NCBI RefSeq assembly: GCF_036324505.1
Contig: NC_086352.1
Coordinates: 10,229,001 to 10,293,000, forward strand
DNA: 64,000 bases
DNA from: Eleginops maclovinus
Lineage: Eukaryota; Chordata; Actinopteri; Perciformes; Eleginopidae
Reading direction: 5' to 3'
The notes under the pieces are model-generated. The model ran no database searches. It was not told the DNA's origin and was given only the letters and a program-made list of their open reading frames with translations. Within the stretch, counting starts at the first letter, position 1. Each line of letters starts with the position of its first letter. This document shows, piece after piece, positions 1 through 13,746 of the stretch. A program made the position numbers and the translations under genes.

Positions 1-1471
1 GGAACATACAAACCAGCTAAGGTGTGAAAGAGCAATAAAATGCCTTGGTCTATCATATTTGAGTAACTCATATATCACATGGATTCATACCCTATTTTTG
101 TATCACAGTCTGTGCATATCTGTTGTTGGAAAACTTCTCTATCAAGAATGAGTCATGACTGGTGGATGAGCTAAAGTTTTAGCCGAGAGGGAGAAGGTGA
201 GAGACGGGGAAAAATCAGTGAAATGTGTGATTTTCAGTGGAGTGTGAAAGCACCTGAGAGACATCCAGCTGGAAGGTGACCTCTGTTCATGTGGGACTTC
301 AGAGGATAAAGCACAGGCAGCCTGACCTGTGTCTGTGGAGAACAGTTTGACTTTTTGATTGCAGCAGTATTGATTTTTAAAGGGATGGACAACCAAGATG
401 GACAGTGGGCTTTTTTTTTTGTCGGTGTATACGTGTGTGTGTGTGTCCACCAGGATTTGTTTTTGAGAAGCCTGGTTTGTCATATATAGGAGCTGTTTTT
501 TCACCTTGAACATTTTGTGAGAAACAAGCAAAGACAGTGGTTTTTCAGCCCCAATTTTAAGTGTTAAGTAATGTTGTGAGTGTGTGTGAATCACATACTT
601 TCAAAATAACACTATTTGTTATTTCAAAGCTCTAAAATTGCAAACTGTTTTATTGTACCACTGATTAAAACATGGTTTCAATCATAATTCATTTTTGACT
701 GAAAGAAATTGTACTTGGAAACTTTCATGTCCTAGTGAAATTACTCATTCGTTTTCCAGAGTTTTTACTTATAACACACTGTTCTTTTTACCACACATGA
801 ATGTGTTTACCTGGGAGATCAGTACCTGTTATTATTTGTACTGTAGCACTGTTTAGACCTCTCACCAGTGTTGGCTTGAAACTGAATCATCCTGCTTATT
901 TTTGGCCTTGGAAATAAAACTCAAAAGAAAAAAATGTACTCAACATTTTCAACTCTAGCTGAATGTGAAAGCTTTCATATTTCATTTTAATAGGTGGACC
1001 TTGAGTAGTTGACCTCTTAGTTATTTGATTGCTTTTATGAAAATGCCACTGCAGGAAAATGATAAATATTCCCAAAGAAAAATGAGATTAAGAACAAGAA
1101 ATGAGGCGACACCACACAAATCATACAGCTACTTCAGTCCACATTACACAGCTTTGGGAATGCACCACTGGGCAGTTCAGAGTAAGAAACCATGGGTACT
1201 TGAGCCTTTTAAAGAGGGCATTGCACATTTATTTTACACCCATATTATTAATATCTCTTAAATAGACATTCAAAGGTTATGCCAAATAACTGCCTTCCTC
1301 TGTAAGTCCATGTAATTTGCTGTTTTGATGTAGATGACATCAGTTTGACATTGGACAAGTATGTGTCCTTGTTTAACAAGCCAGACATGTCATCTGTGCT
1401 CTGAGTCATCCTCTGAAGAAACATGGCACCCTATCACTTTATATAGGCTAGCCGCTTAGCAAGCAAGGCTG

Positions 1472-1472
<1 letters not shown>
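1..1472. other. Non-coding DNA, no gene seen
   Basis: AT-rich with a short GT run near 432-446 and a T-run near 411. The 150-codon minus-strand frame (142-594) has low-complexity content and no recognisable domain. Nothing else supported. Confidence 0.6.

Positions 1473-1554
<82 letters not shown>
1473..1554. repeat. Perfect (AC) microsatellite, 41 units
   Basis: An uninterrupted 82-bp AC run, the longest perfect dinucleotide tract in the window. Expected to be length-variable. Confidence 0.98.
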
Positions 1555-1556
<2 letters not shown>

Positions 1557-4500
1557 TGGCATGCAATAATTCCCAACATTTCTTTTAACCTTCTTGCCGT
1601 CTCTTGCTGTGCGTCACTGACACTCGCTGCTGGTTAATCAGATCAACACAAGCACAGAAGACCTGAGTCACAAATAATTCCATTTGCTTATGTTCTCTGA
1701 AACGCTAATACCTTCCCTCGTCTGTTGCACTGGACCACCGCTAGAAGATGTGTCATGTAAATCAATCTGTCACCTATTTAGTTGTTATTGTTGGCTTCCT
1801 GTTTTGTAATCAGAGCCTAACACTAGAAAGCCCAGACAATAGCTGGGGAGTTTCTAAACTAAATTTAGCATCTGAATACCGTCCAATCTGCCGCTACCAT
1901 AAATGGGATTACAACTACTGTAGGACAAATCCAATATTAGATGTGTCAAAGAATACAGACACCCATGCTGATGTAGATGTTATACACCACTCAATACCAT
2001 ATGTGTAAACTATTTAACACTCCAAATAAAGAAGAATATTTTGCCATTATAAATAAAAACTGTTTGATATGAATGAACCTTTTGATAGGGACATGTTGGG
2101 CCAACACCAACCAGAGACACAAAACATCAGACATGGAAGGCAACATCCTGTCCTACATTAACGTCAGAGGATATTTGTATTAAGCACTGTCAGCCTGAAT
2201 TAAATTTGGACTTGTGCGTGACTCATAGTGGTCCCCGACAAGCATCTTAAGCTTTGGGGCTGGAGGAGTACAAGTGGGGAGATTGGCAATACGTATCTTA
2301 AAATCTCAACTGGTGACATGTCCGCTTTTCAGGCCTCGCTGAGAGCCACAGGAAATGTCCCATCCTGTTAAGACTGGCTTTAAGGTAGGCCAGTGGTCAG
2401 CTCCAACCAAAGAGACGCAGCATGTTTCTAAAAACTCACATCCAGTGCATAATAAGCATCATTTTGCATTCTACACACGTCAAGGTATTTTGGATAATGA
2501 CTGCAGACAAGATGGCTGACAACATGTCTACATGGGCATATACATGTCGTCTTTTTTTCCACATATGCAGGCACATCAGCGCTGTGGTCTCGGTAATGAC
2601 TACTGACAGCATATGACCGTCTGTTTTGGGTTTGCCCCTTATGCAGAGAGGAAGGAAAGCTCTGCTCTGTGCGGTTCTCTGCAGGCAGTAATATCATTAT
2701 CAGGCCTCAGAGCTCATTATGCCCGAGCAGATGTGGCAGACAAAGAGACGTGTCGCTTACACAAGCAGCAGGTGGATTACAGAGGCGAGCGGTGGGGATG
2801 ATAGTGCTGCTTCGTATGACTGTTGGTGAGGCAGCTAGTATTGATTTGCACCCAAAGAGATAACTAGTGAAACAAAGGTTTGAATGATAAGGTTTGCATC
2901 CATTTGAACAGTTTTTAACATGTTTCATTCTTACCACAGCTCATGGAAATTGAGCAAATTCACCTGTTGCAGATATTGAGCTGTGAAAAAATACTCAGTA
3001 TTGTGCTGACGATCGATGACATTTATTTAACATTTTTTTTTTATGTCTATGAAACCCCATTAAGAAATATTTAGCATGTCAATGTTTTTTTAGGACAACC
3101 TCACTTATATAACCTGATAGCTATTTTTTTCATTTTGTCATACAATATGAACTTTTGGACCCAAAATCACACAAAATATGTAAAAACGGATTTCGTACAC
3201 AAACATGCACAACTAAACATTTTCAAAGCTGGAAATATATACAGGGGATCTCACTATGATAATGTAAAAGTCCGTCTATCTTGGTTCCTCTCGATCTCCC
3301 GCCGTGTCCCTTGGTCTCTCTTGGTCTCGCTTCGTATAACTCCGCTTACCTAATTACCCCTCCCCGTCCTTGGTAAATGCATCCTGTTGAGCAGGGTCTA
3401 AAGTTTCCAGCATCATTTTCCGCTCCGTAAATTATAAAATATGGTGAAGATCTTAAATTCTGCGCTTCCATTTTTCATAGTTTTTAGCATCATCGTAATC
3501 GTAAAATCATCATATCTACGTTTTTACTGGGTCAATTTGCATGAAACAAAAACTGGCATAGAGTTTCAAGCCAGTACGTTCAACCGGAGTAGCGGGCAGT
3601 GTTGTCTGGACTGTTTGCCAGCATTGCAGTCGACTCTTTAGGGTTAGGGTCATGAATACATATGTAATCTGGACAGTGTTTGAATATTTTCAATGCATTT
3701 AATAAGGTTTTGTTTAGCCGCTCAAGTATATCTTATCGGTGTAATTTCTAGCTGATGAGAAATGGATTCAGCGATGCTATTCTTTGGAAGTTAGATTAAA
3801 TAGTAATTACATTGTGGCATCTAATGATTAGTGCCTTGTGAATATAATCAATCAAGTTGTTTACTCAGGACAATTCCTGTTTTTCTCCTTGCGCTGATTA
3901 TGTGAGGGGATTGGAACCGTGTTATTATTCATGTTGATACCAGAGCATCTCAGCGATCAGAGCATATGCTTTTTATCACACTCATCATTTCAGAGAGATA
4001 AGAAACCAAGGTTAATTTGAATACCGTTAAGCTTTTCTTCAGAGACTCTAAAGGTAACGCTTCAATTTGAACCTCCAGACTTTTTGTATTCTGCCAGGAT
4101 GGATACATCCCCGCACAGTGAAAACATTTCAGCTATTCCACTCTGGGTTTCAGAAGTGAATGATGAACCTACTGCACTCATTACTCCATTACACTCGTTG
4201 CACTCGCTGACAAACAAAGTAGAAGCATCCATTACTCTCCACCTCTGTGGCTTGGTGTTGACCCTCTGCCCCCCCTCCTCACAAGTCCACAGATGTCGAG
4301 CTACATTGCTCCACCATGCTCCTCTCAGCTCCCCCTCACTGCTCCGTCAGCAGGCCCACATGTCACTGTCAGCTGGCTTCTTGCAGGGCATCCAGGCTGG
4401 GACACCAAGCCCATCAACACCTCCCTGGGGACCCTGAGGTCACCCGCAGGGTAGCCGTGCCAGGTCAGGCCGGGCCAGTCGTAGGGGCGAATGTAGGTGG

Positions 4501-5701
4501 ATTATATCCCTGTGGAAGGAACAGAAGCGCAGATTGGAACATATGCTCTGCGCAGTTATCCTGGAGCCTGTTGGTCACCTCTGAATGGAACCCCTCACAA
4601 GAACAGGCATTGTCACTGTGTGCGATGTAGCGAGGCTCTGTCTGTCCTGTTTGGCAGAGCCTGGCTGCTCGGCGGGCCCTGGGACACCAGAATTAGCAGA
4701 GAACAGCTGGCTCATTCAGAGCAGACTGCTGCCCCGCAGGAAACCCTCACCATATCATCTCAGCCTAGTTCATCAGCACCCACAAACACATGGAGGAGAC
4801 TTGGCCCGGTGTCTTCCCCTTCTTCCTCTATTTTGCTGCCGTTGTGTCCCGTGGCTGCCTTCTCTGTTAAGATTTTGTAGCTGAATAAATGGGACGGATT
4901 AAGCAGGATAACTTCAGTCAAAACAATTCTCCGCAGTTATCAACACCAGAAACTACGTGATGTATAGTAATGTTCATTCAAGTACCATCTAACAATTAAC
5001 ATGTGACTCTAGCCTTTGGGCTTGGTCTCACCACTGGTCATAGAGCTTCTGAACATGACTGATTGAGAGGCCCAAGTTGTGGACAATGCTTCTTGTATGT
5101 GTTGTTGTTAATGAGTCAGGCAGTGTGTTAGCTCACATTCTCTTCTCAAAGTGTGAAGAAATACAGCAGGCTAATGTGATTACACTGATCAAACGAGAAG
5201 AGAGACTGACAGCAAACTCCTTCTCATGTGGTTCTTGGAAACACAATTATAGCGGTTAGCAAAGGCAGTCTGATTTCTAGCCAATACTGCTTTCCCTCAG
5301 GATGATGGTGCACACTATAGGCATGCATTTAGTTTACGTACTACTATTTGCCACTTTCATTTTCTTTCCCTTTTCACCCTCCGATGGGTTTTCATCACAC
5401 TGGAATACCCTCATATGCTCCCACAGCTGCTCCACTGCTGGAACATTAATGCATGGTGCTAAGGAAACTTACTAAAACTCCTCAGGGGTTATCTGAAGAG
5501 ACCCTTACCTTCGTCTGCCTCTGCTTAGTAGCCAATGCTCCCTCTGTGTTAAGAGGCAGTATTCAGCACAACAATACATTTGAGCTGTAAAGCCGCTGTA
5601 CTTGGATTGCACCAGGTGGGTCATTTCCTGACCAGAGGAAGGAGTTAGGAGCATCAGAATAACAATGGGCTTCTTCCATCCTGTATGAGTCTTTCACCCA
5701 A

Positions 5702-5735
5702 AGCCCAAAGATTACAATACAAAGATTACAATACA
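5702..5735. repeat. Short tandem duplication of AAAGATTACAATAC
   Basis: The 14-bp unit AAAGATTACAATAC occurs twice in a row, followed by a partial AAA. Too short to suggest function. Confidence 0.8.
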
Positions 5736-7290
5736 AAAGCCATCTTGAAGGGCATCAAATAAACGTGGTCAGCAGCTTTGAGGGAAGTAAACACCAAGAG
5801 AGACTTGATTCCAGACACTCTGAACACTCTTGAGAAAAGCTTGTGGAGGCTAGGTGAAGAGGTTTTTAATTTGAACATGGTTGGTAGTAGCCTAAAACTC
5901 AAATGACATCACTGCTTTCTAGGTTTTTCAAGGGCTTGGTGTTAAACATTTGCAGATGCCTCCTCTGGATCTTGTTCAAAGGTGAGAGGGTCGTGTACCT
6001 TGAGATTGACAAGCAAATCGATCAAGTAGTTACACTGGTGGTAAATATTTGTCGTGAAGAAGATTTACCAGTAATCCAATCCTTTACTTTATCTTTGTGT
6101 AGCGATCCAAACAATTAAGGAGCAGATGCACGCCACTCTTAAAGAAAACAGAAAGGGTAAGGGCCACCCAAAGGAGCAAGTAGAGGTAGTTCGGCCATCT
6201 GATTAGGAAGGATGCCTCTCTTTTACAATACTCCAGGAACCTGCAACTGAGAGGAAACCTCAAGGCAGGCTTACAATACCATCGCCATTAAGTTTAGGAT
6301 TCCCATGGAGGAGCTGGAGGAAGTCGTTATGGATAGATGGATATAAACGAAACGTTTTCAATGCATGCAATCAAGTGAACCTAGTTCAGCATTTGACAAA
6401 TGTGTATGCTAGAAAGTAGAAGGCATATGTTATGCATATGGTACTTCATTGCCTTGCAGCACAGCAGCTCAGCCCCATTCGTATACATCCCCGGGCAAAA
6501 TATAGCAGCCTTTTCCCTCATTACCTAAAAGATGCATCGCATTTTAAGAGGCCTCTCCTCTGCGTAGCTTATCCTCTTCCTAACTGGAAGTCTATGGGGG
6601 TTGTTTGCTGTGGATATTACATTTATATATGCAGGTAGTGATTATGCAGGCAAACAGTAGGGAAATCTGTGTATGCACTTATGTAGGGAGCAGACTGCCA
6701 GAGTGCCTTTGGAAATTGCCATGTTTACATCTGGAAAAGATTCAGAAAAGTCTTGTCATGTTTCCTTACATTCGACAGAAGTTCTGTGATTGTTTGAAAC
6801 CATCACAGGAGTGCTTGAACTTTTTACGCATAAATCTAATCTGTGGTGTCACATTGGCGTAGACATCTTCCCTATAACTCTGATCTGCATACCGCAGCAG
6901 TTTCCTCGTGAGTAATTGCACTCTTTGGGCTTTCTTGGAGCCATGAAGTGCTACGCAAAAAATCTCTGCATTATTAGTCAGCAGCCTCTCGCCGATTCGT
7001 CTGACCTAGTATTTCCAGAAGCTGCTGTGCACCTCTGAGGTTGCAGACAGGGGCTGCTGAGGGGTTTGGGAGAAGAGGAGGGGGTTCACGCAAAGCCACC
7101 ACAGCAGTTTCACTTTGCAAAACCTTGGTGCTTGCCTTTTGTTCCCCATTTCTCATTCTAGCCTCGCTCCTTGGGGAGTTTGGTTATCACCCCCTATATT
7201 TATCAAAGTTTCTCTGCAGTTCCAGCTCCGCAGCCCCCTTGATGAAAACTTCTTGATCAGTTGGAGACTTTCATGAGAGGCATGGGCCCG

Positions 7291-7298
7291 TGACGTCA
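7291..7298. promoter_or_regulatory. Palindromic CRE-like TGACGTCA
   Basis: Full CREB/ATF palindrome in a non-repeat, moderately GC-rich stretch (about 7260-7440) that also holds a GGCGTCAGAGTGACC motif. Other full copies are at 10033-10040 and 14534-14541. Single sites are weak evidence. Confidence 0.25.
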
Positions 7299-10032
7299 GG
7301 TGGACTGGCTTTGTGTTTACCTGCCGCCTGGCACAATTACGAGAGCTTTGTGGAGGCGTGTGGCGTCAGAGTGACCCTGTCTGTGAAGTAAGCGTGTAAA
7401 TGGAGACGGAAGCTTCCCTCCCACCCACACTCTCCACATCCTGACAAAGGAAAGCCACTCAGTGGGTCAGACAGTGCCAGACACTTGTGAGGATCGCCCC
7501 TCCTGCACTCCTTTCATTCCTCCCCGTCTCTCTTTCGTCTTTTCACTCTGGTTCTTTCTCTTCCCAATGCCACTTAGCCTTAGTGTTTTGGAAGAGGATT
7601 GCATAAGCGCTGGACGGCTTCTCCTCCTGGCAGGCGAGGCATTTTAATTGAAAAGGAGATCCGGAATGAAAACTCCCATTCCTTTTCAGGCCTCTCTTCT
7701 GTAAAAGCACGGAAATGTACCAGGGGAAAGAAGACGAAATGTACAGGGGGAGTCAGTGAAAGAAATAGGTCATGTTCTTAAAACAAAATGAAAGAGAGGA
7801 AGTCTGACATCCCGCCTATCTCCGCACTACCTATAATGATCCTGGATGTCTTTGCCCCCCCCTCCTAGTTGATTCTAACAAAGTCGTTACGTGCCGCATA
7901 CTCTTCTGTCCAGAGAAAAGGAAGGAGCTTTCTGCAATAAAGTGCAACAAAAGAGTTGGTCTCTTGTGTACAGAATAATATAAAAGGAACTGAACCATTG
8001 TAATAAACAATATTGCAGAAACCCCTATGGGATGTAGGCTGTGAATTATGGGCTTTTATATTGAGTTCATGTACACTTTCAGCAAAGAGATGGGTATACT
8101 GCTTTATATATTTCTCTGTTTTTGCACAAAGTGGAATTGGTGATGACAGATGTATGTTGTATAACACTTTGTACTTCACTAAAGCTTTCTCCTACAGTTT
8201 ACTAGTTATAGAGGAAGTCCCATTTCAATAGTTTCAGTTGATTTTCATCCCTGAGCAGGATTGTGACTGGCACACGGTCGAGCTTTCACTTGCCTCAGTG
8301 GAGCTGCTCTTTCCCCAGCAGTTATATTCTTGCTGTTTTGGGCTTGTCATAATGTGTGACTGTGAAATAAGGTCACACTGACAAAGGGCATATCTGCTGT
8401 CTTGCACAAAGATATAAAGCATCTGTTTCTCCAGCTGTCTTTCCTTTGAGAATACTAACCTGTTTGTCCGGGTTTCTCGTGCTTAAAAAACGGCCTGTTG
8501 TCGAGCCCCAATGCCCTGATCCTTATACCTTTGTCAGCATACTGATGATGTTTGCTAATGGGATCGCTTGTCCACTGATGGAAGGTGTGGGAATGGATCA
8601 GCTGATGGTTATCTGCACTTTCTACAAAGTCAGGCATTGCAAAGGCTGCAGGTAAATCTTTCAGAAGAACCCCAGAGACCTGACTAAGTCTAAAACAATA
8701 AGTGTGTGCTGCTCTCAACACAGCAGACCTTTCAATCTACAAACGGCACTATGCACACACAAGATCCCTCTGGCTGATCATTTATTCAACAGAACTGAAG
8801 GCCTTACAAGGTCAAGAGCCACGGAGTCAAAAGGCTTCTTTGCCTATTAATTGCCTTTGATCAGTGGTTGATGCATAATTGAAATAGCCTAAGCGAGCAA
8901 AGGCGGGCCCTGGAAAGTGTTGAATCAGAGTGATGGGGTGATTGCTGAATGCTTGCCTTGCTGAAATGCTGTCAGGGCACTTAGCGTGATGTGAAAACAG
9001 GCAGGTATCTGGAGGCTTTTAATCCTTATTTTTAAAATAATCCATGCGTTTAAGAATAGCTCTCCCTGTTTGAAAGACACAAGATGTTCTGCTTCACAAA
9101 ACACTTTAAGACAAGTCAGACTATAGTGCTGTTGGCGCTACCATGTCTATATGGGCCTTCAGATTGATTCACTCTCGCTTCACAACACGCTTCAGGCACG
9201 ACTTTTCCTGAAGTTCAGACTGGCCCTCTGGATATGGGGCAGAGAGCCTGTTTGGCAAAGTCACTCGTAGAACAACTGTGCAAAGAAACCTCCAAACTCT
9301 GCTTCAATAGGCCAGATGAGATGTGTTCATATAGGATTGAGAATTGAGCCGTTGAAATGTTCCATTGACTTTTCTTTTTTGGAAATAAGCCCAGGATTGT
9401 GATACTTGATTTCATATGAATGGGTTTTCAACTAGTGTGCAAAATCCTCTATGAAAAGACATTCTTGTATAAAGGACAATTTGTTATGACATGCTTTACT
9501 TGCATGGAATTTATGCTGTAGAAACATCATATAAGTGTTGATTGTTGCTTTGCAGAAGCTTGTTAATGTGAGTGTGTTCAGCTGCGCCTTAGTCAACATT
9601 GTACACATTTACATACACCGATGACGGATGGCTGAAAATTACCTGTCAGTGGTTTTCATATACAGTATATATAAAAAAAAAAACATGTTAAATCTTGATG
9701 AAGCAGCTCTCTAGCTAGTAAAGCTATTGTCCTTGCTCAGATTGTATGTCTACTGCCAGAGTTGTTAACTGTGACTCTAGCTGAATGGCAATTAAAAACT
9801 GTTTATCTATAAAACCTGACATAAGACAGAAAACTGTTTGATGCTTTCTAAATAAAGCCTATATTTGCTGCAGGTAAACAGCCTATATTATAATATGGTA
9901 AATAGTCAACAATTTGATGTTTGTTCATCTACAGACCGCAACTGTTGTGTTGTTCCAGCAGCATGCCTGTCATTAGCTTGTCAATCAATCCCTTTTTTAA
10001 TTAGGCAAAACTCAAACGGGTGTGATATAGCA

Positions 10033-10040
10033 TGACGTCA
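10033..10040. promoter_or_regulatory. Palindromic CRE-like TGACGTCA
   Basis: Second full CRE palindrome, within a non-repeat AT-rich block (TTTTTTAATTAGGC nearby). No promoter context can be shown. Confidence 0.22.
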
Positions 10041-11090
10041 ATCACCCTGAGAGCCGTTTAGCAAACATTGGTCTTTCCCTTTGAATTCCCAGATTAAGAC
10101 TGTATTCTGATGATGAACCAAAAAGAAAAGGATACATGAAAACAATTATGTTGCGTTGAATTTGCATGTGTTAATATTTCATAATGCTGCTGTAACTTTT
10201 ATCACTTTTTATGAGTGATGACTTGGTGTACTCTTGAAGCACAATAAGTATGTTTGTGTCGAGTCATGGCAAACATTACAGACAAGTGAGTGTGTTTTTC
10301 TATGCAGAGAGCCACAACAATCGCTCGCAGTTGGCATTATTCCTGTAATTTATTACCATGCATCACTAGAAATATGAATGCCACCCTTGTGTTTTGCTCT
10401 TGTGGGCCAACATGCTACATTTTACTCTTTAATGAGAAATATTGTCAACAACAGGTAAAAGATAGGCAAATCAGCCGCACATAGATAGGTTAAATTCTAG
10501 TGAAACGTGGCCATATCTTCTTCACAAAAAGGGGAAGGTCGTTTTGTGTTAATTTCTGTCCCTAAAACAGAGGTCAGCAACGTTTCTATGCTTTTATTAG
10601 ACGTTTCTGACACATCAAGTCTATGTATTTCTCTCCCATCTGGCTTGGTGTGTAACAGCCAAGTTGGTTTCTATATTGGCAGCCCTCCTTCATACTGTAG
10701 CTGATTTATATTCATGGTTCGTCCTGCATAGCACTGACCTGACCTCACATTTTCTTGTTTGAGACATCGGCTGCGTCCCTGTTGTAGGGAAGCCGCCCGC
10801 TGATCTCTCTGCTTGATAAACGCTCGTCCTCCCACATGGACATCAACGTAGCGATCATATTAATAAAGAATAAGCACTGCAGATGTTCTAAATAAAGCAG
10901 CGCGGTGTTTATCATGCTAATTATTCCCATAACTCCTTATTTGAAGCTTAACAATGACAGAACTAATTTATTCCTATTACTCAAGTGAAATCATTTCACA
11001 GAAACACAGCAGCCAGTAAACAACGAGCCTAACCTCATCGGAAAGTAAACTGGTCAGTATGTAACTCTCTTGCTCATTATAACAATGTAA

Positions 11091-12085
11091 GTCAAGGCAA
11101 CTGTATCTATATACAGCACATTTTAATAACAAGGCAATTCAAAAAGCTTTTCTGAAAACAACCAACAAAGAAAACCTTTAAAGCATCGATACAAAAGAGG
11201 GGCAACAACAAAAGGACATTTGAGTACAAAACACTCATTAAAGAAACAACAGATTAGAAAACCAGGTAAAACATTTTAATGAAATTAACTATTTCTGAAT
11301 TTAAAAAAGGCAGCATTAAAGGGTTTAGCTGAGTTGCAGGTATATGGCGCATGCACTGAACCCTTGTTTATGAGTTTTGACTCTGGGACAGAAAGCAGAC
11401 TCGTTCTTGAATGTCATAATTTAACAGAAGATCAGTCATTTATTTGGGCCATAGACTTTTCAGTGCTTTACAAGCAGTGTTGCCACAGCTACTACGTTAG
11501 ATTACAAGTTACTTTATTAGTTACTTTCAGCAGCTGCCCCCCCCCCCCCCACTCCAAATGTTTCTTAAAATTTGACGTAATGTTTTTGAATCTACATAGC
11601 ACTTTGTCGCCAGCACAGAGTGTTCAACGAACCTTAATACTGTCATCTTTAGCTGACTCAAAAAGCTCAGAATAGTGACTGTATTTTCAGCTAGAAAACG
11701 CGCATATCTCTCCTCCCTCCATTGTTGTTTACGTTTGTGTCACTGCGTGGTGTTACACGTGAGTTGTCCTCATGCTGAAAACATGACTTAATTGTCGCGT
11801 AGACGTCACTCCCCGAGACGCAAGAAGAAAGTAAAAATATATCTTTTTACTAAGGAAAATGACAAAAATAGTAACGCACAGTGACCTGGATAAGTAACTT
11901 TAATCTGATTACTGGTTTGGAAATAGTAATGCGTTAGATTACTCGTTAATGAAAAAAGTGGGCAGATTAGAGTAACGCGTTACTAAGTTACCGACATCAC
12001 TGTTTACAAGCCAACAGTAGTCAATTAAACATGATTATTTGGAATATAGGAAGCCAGTGTAGAGCTCTAATGCAACAATCCCAGA
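11091..12085. repeat. Retroposon-like interspersed repeat split by the hAT element
   Basis: The flanks of the hAT insertion join into wording I recognise from a widespread teleost non-LTR retroposon family: GCACATTTTAATAACAAGGCAA near the left edge, then TTTGACTCTGGGACAGA, TAACAGAAGATCAGTCAT, TCAGTGCTTTACAAG, and after the insertion GGAAGCCAGTGTAGAG. Removing 11475-12010 restores continuity. Family name and exact borders are uncertain without a repeat library. Confidence 0.6.
11475..12002. mobile_element. Non-autonomous hAT-type element with 8-bp duplication TTTACAAG
   Basis: The 528-bp element starts CAGTGTTGCC and ends GACATCACTG. TTTACAAG is repeated exactly at 11467-11474 and 12003-12010. 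Sub-terminal AGTAACGCGTTACT-type palindromic pieces (near 11930-11985) and GTTACTTTATTAGTTAC at the other end are typical of a very common fish MITE family. A C-run sits at 11537-11550. No coding capacity. It interrupts an older retroposon-like repeat, so it is the younger of the two. Confidence 0.9.
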
Positions 12086-13738
12086 AAGCGAAGGTTGATA
12101 ATGCATTTACAGCTCTCACTTCAATTCAGTGTTTGCTGAAGGACACGGACAAGACTTTTAGTGGAAACGCATCAGTTGTAATCTCTAAAACTGTGATCTT
12201 TCATGTTAGGGTTACAGTCTTTCTATTTGGCTTTAATAGAATGAATGATAAAGTGAGACCTTTAATTTCCCGAGTAAAATAAAAGACCTTTTTATCCTAT
12301 ACATCAGACCTCACTGTTAGAAGCAAAGTGAAAGTGCTATGGGCTTGGTCTGAATACACCCTGACACTTCATGAGAAACCTTCATCAGACTTCTTTGGAA
12401 ATGCTGGACCAAAAAGGTCTTCTTCCTAACATGGAATTTAATCTGTGCAAACAGGAGCAGTGCCTCCCTGTCTTGCAAAGTTTGTCTATACCAGTGCTGT
12501 GTTTCTCAAGTGCTGTTAAAATCAGCAAGATAAACTCCAGGACAATATCGGTTCTGCCTGACTGGGTTCTACAATATGGAAACAGTCCTGAAGTCAAGTG
12601 AGCGTGATGACTTACTGACTTTTTGACCTCCTTACCCTAAATAAACATGATAAAACATACAGAGTTGACTAATGTAAATCAGTAGAGATCGTTATTGGTG
12701 AATAGTTGGTCGAATGTATTTCTAATGTTAATGATGTAATGCTAATTTTACTCTTAAGTCATTAGCTCATATCTGGGAAAGGTGGTTTCTCTCAAGCAGT
12801 AAACATCACTAATCTCTAAATTCCACTCTAGGTGGTTCTTGATGTTCTCCTCAATTAGGTAGAATCAAATATGCATATATCTGTTTTAGCAATCAGCTAG
12901 AAAGTTTTGGAAGATATTGGTAAAAATGCACTATCATGCATTCATAATGTTAACCAATGACGTGATTATTTTCGTGCCAGGTACAGTTATAGCCTACTGC
13001 AGTTAAGCCAGCTGACAGACCCTCAGCACTTCTAATTTCTAACAGCAGAACTCTAATCGTTCATGACACATATCATTTAAATGTCCTAATTTTTTACTGT
13101 GCAAAGCTATTTTAATGCTGAAGGTAGAAGCTGCAATGGGATTCTCCGGCTTTCATTAACCTAAATTCATATGTGATCTGATGATTGGCCGTGACATCTA
13201 ATGGCATTATGAAGAATGCAATGAGCATCATCGTCTGCGTGAGATCAGGTGTTATTGAGACATGGCTCACCAATCTGACTGTAATACTGTGTTAAAATGG
13301 CGGGGAAATGAGAGATTGGGCAAGCTGCCTAACTGCTGATTGTGTTACTCTGATAACCCTTCAGACCTTAAATGGAAGAGAGTGGAATAAGCCCATCTGT
13401 TCACTCTTTTGAAACGGAACCAAGAGGAACATTTAATGTTTATTTTATTTTGCGTCTGATTGGCATTCGAAATATGCCTGTAGAACAGGGACGTATAATA
13501 AGAACTGGGTACAGCGTCGGAGGCGGGACCTCGTTCATTCCTATGAGAGCTGCTCATTGGCGCATGAAGACGAAATGGCCTGAGATTCTCGATAGCAAAA
13601 CGTCACAAATGACCCATCATGCCTGGCTGTCGAGACCATAGAGCATGCGCAGTTGAGGTGTCCCTTAAGCCCCGCCCCCGATCTCCCGGTCTCGGCTCAC
13701 TAGAATGAATGGAGAGAGAAAATAAATATGGATTCAGC
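12086..13738. other. Non-coding DNA before the second hAT element
   Basis: AT-rich to about 13330. From about 13480 the DNA becomes GC-richer (CCCCGCCCCCGATCTCC) and, together with 14384-14640 (TCCCAATGTAAGTCAATGGG, GTGACGTCACGG), resembles a fish interspersed repeat that the hAT element split. That reading is tentative. Confidence 0.4.
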
Positions 13739-13746
13739 CTTTAGGG

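Larger units (their letters stand above)
1555..11090. other. Non-coding DNA, probably SHF upstream intron or intergenic
   Basis: No exon with SHF N-terminal features (YMEPYEAQ-type motif, or DYADPFD-type motif) was found on reading. Open frames are short. The segment at about 4240-4880 is GC-richer than its surroundings but carries stops in every exon-like reading I tried. Blocks such as 7260-7440 and 9980-10140 are repeat-free and could be conserved regulatory DNA. Confidence 0.5.

Noticed and set aside
1748..2008. 86-codon frame with a signal-peptide-like start
   Set aside because: The rest lacks any domain, there is no splice or promoter context, and hydrophobic starts are common in chance frames.
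4325..4510. Exon-like minus-strand reading (TTCCTTCCACAG then YIRPYDWPGLTWHGYP)
   Set aside because: The frame has a stop two codons after the apparent acceptor, the other two frames also close quickly, and no partner exon was seen.
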